Shown one piece after another: positions 31,301 through 32,554 of a DNA stretch of 32,554 bases (its first letter is position 1; each line of letters begins with the position of its first letter). The notes beneath the pieces were generated by a model. That model saw only the letters and a list, made by a program, of their open reading frames with translations. It was not told where the DNA came from and ran no database searches. This DNA is from Methanobacteriota archaeon. GTDB lineage: Archaea > Thermoplasmatota > Thermoplasmata > RBG-16-68-12 > SOIM01. Position numbers and translations under genes: made by a program. The DNA lies in the NCBI GenBank assembly GCA_020345725.1, contig CP070767.1:101782-134335 (forward strand), given 5' to 3'.

Positions 31301-32554
31301 GGAGTTTCGGAATCTTCCTGAACGTGACAGATGAATCCGGAGGCTGGGATATTGATGCCACATGGGTGAACGTGACGTCCTGCATCAAGCCCACAGTGGA
31401 CGACTATGGGCCAAGAGGTCCTGACCATCTTGTGGACACCTTTGTCTGGGCAGAGTTCAGCAAAGACATGGCTACACCTTCAATCTTCACATCCTTCTCC
31501 TTGATCATAGATGGCACTCCCACGCAAATCGCAGGGAATCCAACCTACACCTCGGCTGGTTTCAACTTCACATTCACACCATTCCAACCGCTGAGCTATG
31601 GAACAACGTACAGAGCATGCTTCAGAGGGGATATCGCAAGGGATACCGAAGGCTTCTATCTTGATGGAAACGGCAACAATGTGTCAGAAGGATCACCAGC
31701 TGACGATTTCTGCTGGACATTCCGAACCGCTGAGCCTCCCTGGGTGGTGTTCACTGAACCTGGAGCAGATGAGCCGGACGTTCATGTTGGTACGAACATA
31801 TCGATTTCTTTCAACGACCCAATGGATCCCGCTTCGGTGCAGCTGGCGTTCTCGATCAGAGATGGAGTCGGAGTCTGGGACAGCACCAGTTTCTCTGTGA
31901 GCTGGGATGTGGACATGCTTGCATTCACTTTCTCTTACCCCAGTTTCGGATTCTCTTTCTCAACTACGTACAATGTGACATTGGATTCCTCTGTGGCTAA
32001 AAGCCTGAGGGGTGTGTATCTGGACGGTAACATGGATGGGACTTCAGAAGGATCTCCGATTGATGACTACACCTGGTTCTTCACTACCGAGGACACTCCG
32101 ACCATGACTGGAATCCCGACGGGAAGTGACGTTCCGTTGAACGCGGACGTCGTGTTGAGCTTCAGCAAACTCATGGACTGGCAATCTGTCAAATCTGCCA
32201 TCACCATCAAGGAAGACACGGTGCCCGTTCAAATAGACAGCTTTGGAGCGGTGTCCTGGAACGACGCGGCTATGACATTCTCAATCAATCCCTTCATGCT
32301 GAAACATGGAACAGCATACAACATAACCGTCTCAGGTGATTCCGCCACTGGAGCAAAGGACCTTAACGGCAACAGTCTGGATGGAAACAGAAACGATGTC
32401 CTGGAGGGTTCTCCCAGCGATGACTATTCGTGGGAGTTCACCACAACGGCTCAGGATGTTGATCCGCCTCATGTTGTTGACACATACCCAGCGAATGGCA
32501 CTTTGGGAGTTTCCTCAACCTCGCTGATAACCGTGACCTTTGACGAGCTGATGA
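25303..32554 (+). CDS. Secreted giant surface protein: beta-helices, 14 FG-GAP/VCBS repeats, PKD and SbsA Ig-like domains (3' end beyond window)
   Basis: The frame is open from ATG 25303 to the window end, at least 2417 residues, with no stop found on reading the frame through. Residues 1-35 form a signal peptide-like segment (WARALSLAIVCSLLTGLYVIT). A right-handed beta-helix region (NosD-type, repeated I.NN.I) covers about 75-470. Nine FG-GAP/VCBS-like repeats (about 496-990; WD.D.D.DL.VG) are followed by a glycine-rich second beta-helix (about 1010-1235) and five more FG-GAP repeats (about 1280-1545). Then come an SbsA-type Ig-like domain (about 1633-1740), three PKD-like domains (about 1745-2028) and four further SbsA-type domains. 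Each of the complete ones ends with LDGN.....EGSP.DDY.W.F. Asn-glycosylation sequons are abundant. The protein is probably extracellular and calcium binding; the partner is unknown. Confidence 0.85.
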   Translation, partial: MIPKAWARALSLAIVCSLLTGLYVITDFPVMEVKAVNHAGVVTQNETWRGTNNHIILMNVTIPENITVEIEAGADVQFEDTGNTNLGPLNIFVNGTLIINGTPADPVTFWPRVQAGKEVPGDWGSIYYNATANDTASKVSYAIMGYATEALYLEDTGILVENVQIHNSSQSGIVSYASSPVIRNSTIQYNNFGIWMEAGGEPVIDNNTIEWNWYDGIYGVSRVKPTIINNRVWRNIDDGIHLLALFNQGLVANNTVIENWDMGMVLNVRADALVKDNNISNNLDAGIWMRAASPIIQHNLITNNTRNGIRIFDCKENEFCPASQIVNNTIAYNNRESEINPDILYPGIFVENADPLIANNYIAFNDAEGIYLRRDSGGNISSNAIINNELGISVNDSSPFILNNNPISGNIAGIYVKKGSPLIRDNVLTNNKYGIYTYDEAEPGIYRNVISSASGKDLIVGDKEGKVTYFENRGESVFMDRGRMKLETGEDIDVGSYADPAWGDVDYDGLDDLLVGNGFGNVYYYRNLGNGYFRDMGPLTNETPVTQIGNLVDQFCHPFVTDWDNDSDLDLFCGNSVGNIFYLSNNGDDVFTSMGQLKEGGLPIDLSMAAPFFTRWNPDQDRDLIVGDYWGNVFYYENTLGDGNTSFLKIDNVRLADNTPISAPNYTVPWLADWDDNDLTEDDLTIGNDKGVFLYTRATGNTFNPPVQLISSTTPITARAVDWNSDGAMDLITGELGGYVKFHRNTGFDTFNEFQIQNGSGPLYLPTWASPFPVDFDDDGVLDLIVGDQYGDVWFFRGTAPGSPIVEFVSILTASGTRQNLKVGPLGFGMATPVSVDWRSIGRADLLVGEVNGYVWLFTDDGDETYSSEGRAHNETGTLIRTFAMNSAPGVGDWNGDMLLDLIVGDQWGYLHFWKRNDVSGDLMNFTDMGYLMTDGIPLQVSTYANPYVDDWNADGDLDILIGEESGRVMYYENDGDGTLTFKGNLTNVLGGDLKVSNNAAPQGVGYYGSIRGYKGGIGIYCKDSSPDIQNNIMIKGGDGNKSVGEGDIGGVGIYLLRSVARITGNKNVTGGSGGLGLTDPAGDVIGGQGGHGIFLDNSTGFITDNVISGGLGGPAEDSVSPYLTIGGAGGSGIYSVNNTNTIILGNVVMGAEGSWAKNGTGEHGAGVRAMNNSEPYIEGSIISGPIGVYADNSTPYLVNSTITANMSFNATNHAHIVALNTTFDRTKTYYGDDSAVLEAQWFLNVKVVDRSGFSVPAAEVVLERDGLAFQGHLDSGFTPLLTTPGPSPTVVDWDGDGFDDLIVGEDDGDVLFYKNRGDNTFQTPPIILIRGNPLRISRPHAYDLDFDFNPDIVLGDSTGKVSWYKRNGTDMEFFDTFKIEDDFGVVIGEVNVSAFGKSAPAVGDYNLDGYWDLWVGDGFGNVNIFIRNRTSFLKFKPGGVARMTDGSPVRTFTNAVPHVVDWNGDGYRDLILSSVGMVSLYLSCENGTMLHGGPFYTNRSGLNPILVGGFSATTVTDLNGDGDLDLLVGATNISLPSAGNIEYFESNKNGDSRTFMADDDGEVNWVIATEFIESDKNGNHFGNDPGDKVYYTQHMLRAKKNIDIGCASPQALMTESRDVYIHMCRDVALPYVVATDPKSGEEGVPLNKKITIWFSKPMNPNGVFLSFYTSNYSTQWTDNNMTLILTPSPVLIQDTHYTIIIHGNSVDATTPIPQPLDGNRNGKWDGADDDSYHFNFHTERVGPPVPPVAEFIHWPSPSISTFVIGTELVFDGRNSSDDDGIGLWNITVRDGIGTYTFGDTNIQNATTGPIMFNVLGTHCSNITVWDLTVLTSNATDCVNIINVDITPPVVDAGPDQWVAPNQMVTFDGSNSWDDVTPQSMLDFNWTFIDVFQRNLTGMNPTYAGFSAEGDYLVTLAVTDEANNTGFDSMTVHVVSDPDPIADAGPSQDVCAGDVVTLDASGTWDNNPLANLTFNWTFDDGTGSIFLQGMIVTHQFNNTGSFGIFLNVTDESGGWDIDATWVNVTSCIKPTVDDYGPRGPDHLVDTFVWAEFSKDMATPSIFTSFSLIIDGTPTQIAGNPTYTSAGFNFTFTPFQPLSYGTTYRACFRGDIARDTEGFYLDGNGNNVSEGSPADDFCWTFRTAEPPWVVFTEPGADEPDVHVGTNISISFNDPMDPASVQLAFSIRDGVGVWDSTSFSVSWDVDMLAFTFSYPSFGFSFSTTYNVTLDSSVAKSLRGVYLDGNMDGTSEGSPIDDYTWFFTTEDTPTMTGIPTGSDVPLNADVVLSFSKLMDWQSVKSAITIKEDTVPVQIDSFGAVSWNDAAMTFSINPFMLKHGTAYNITVSGDSATGAKDLNGNSLDGNRNDVLEGSPSDDYSWEFTTTAQDVDPPHVVDTYPANGTLGVSSTSLITVTFDELM

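Noticed and set aside
30628-31428. Minus-strand reading frame of 266 codons opposite the secreted giant gene
   Set aside because: The plus strand codes for clear PKD domains here. The opposite frame is a by-product of codon bias and has no start signals.

Overview
The window looks like a chromosomal segment of an archaeon, most likely a member of the Thermoplasmatota (inferred from gene content, not proven). The signs are an archaeal spc ribosomal operon with eukaryote-like proteins eL32 and eL19, archaeal SecY, membrane-anchored LonB, archaeal NadM and Trm1, KaiC-like and DUF835 signalling proteins, Rab-like small GTPases, TATA boxes about 25-28 bp before several start codons (leaderless genes), and large secreted FG-GAP/PKD/beta-helix proteins. 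TAG ends 18 of the 24 complete reading frames I call intact (counting the DUF835 fragment but not the short 7TM fragment), so amber is an ordinary stop here.

Layout. Bases 1-5398 (+): uL6 (cut by the window edge), eL32 with an acidic SAP-domain extension, eL19, uL18, uS5 with an acidic tail, uL30, uL15 and SecY, tightly packed or overlapping. Bases 5431-6725: a class I terpene-synthase-like gene (-) and a small ribbon-helix-helix regulator (+), divergent, with three TGCTACAT repeats between them. Bases 6726-9139 (-): a KaiC-like ATPase followed by a 7TM-DUF835-DUF835 membrane protein broken by an in-frame amber codon. Bases 9387-11958 (+): four tandem Rab/Ras-like GTPases, three of which lack the usual catalytic glutamine. 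Bases 12014-16929: LonB, NadM, a convergent membrane protein of the metal-dependent-hydrolase type, a THEP1-type NTPase and Trm1. Bases 16926-18815 (-): a zinc-ribbon/PUA/PAPS-reductase-like/ferredoxin fusion protein.

Bases 19013-25193 (+): a KaiC-like ATPase that appears to start at CTG, then, one base after its stop codon, an 1820-residue protein. That protein joins a degenerate KaiC-like domain, TPR, zinc ribbon, Asn-Gly repeat linker and membrane segment to a large outside region ending in seven FG-GAP repeats and a PEF-CTERM-like tail. Bases 25303-32554 (+): a secreted giant protein of more than 2417 residues, open at the window end, made of beta-helices, 14 FG-GAP/VCBS-like repeats, PKD and SbsA-type Ig-like domains.

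The best candidates for something undescribed are the KaiC plus transmembrane KaiC/FG-GAP pair, the terpene-synthase/RHH switch with its repeated operator, and the four-GTPase array with altered catalytic positions. No tRNA, rRNA, CRISPR array or insertion sequence was seen.
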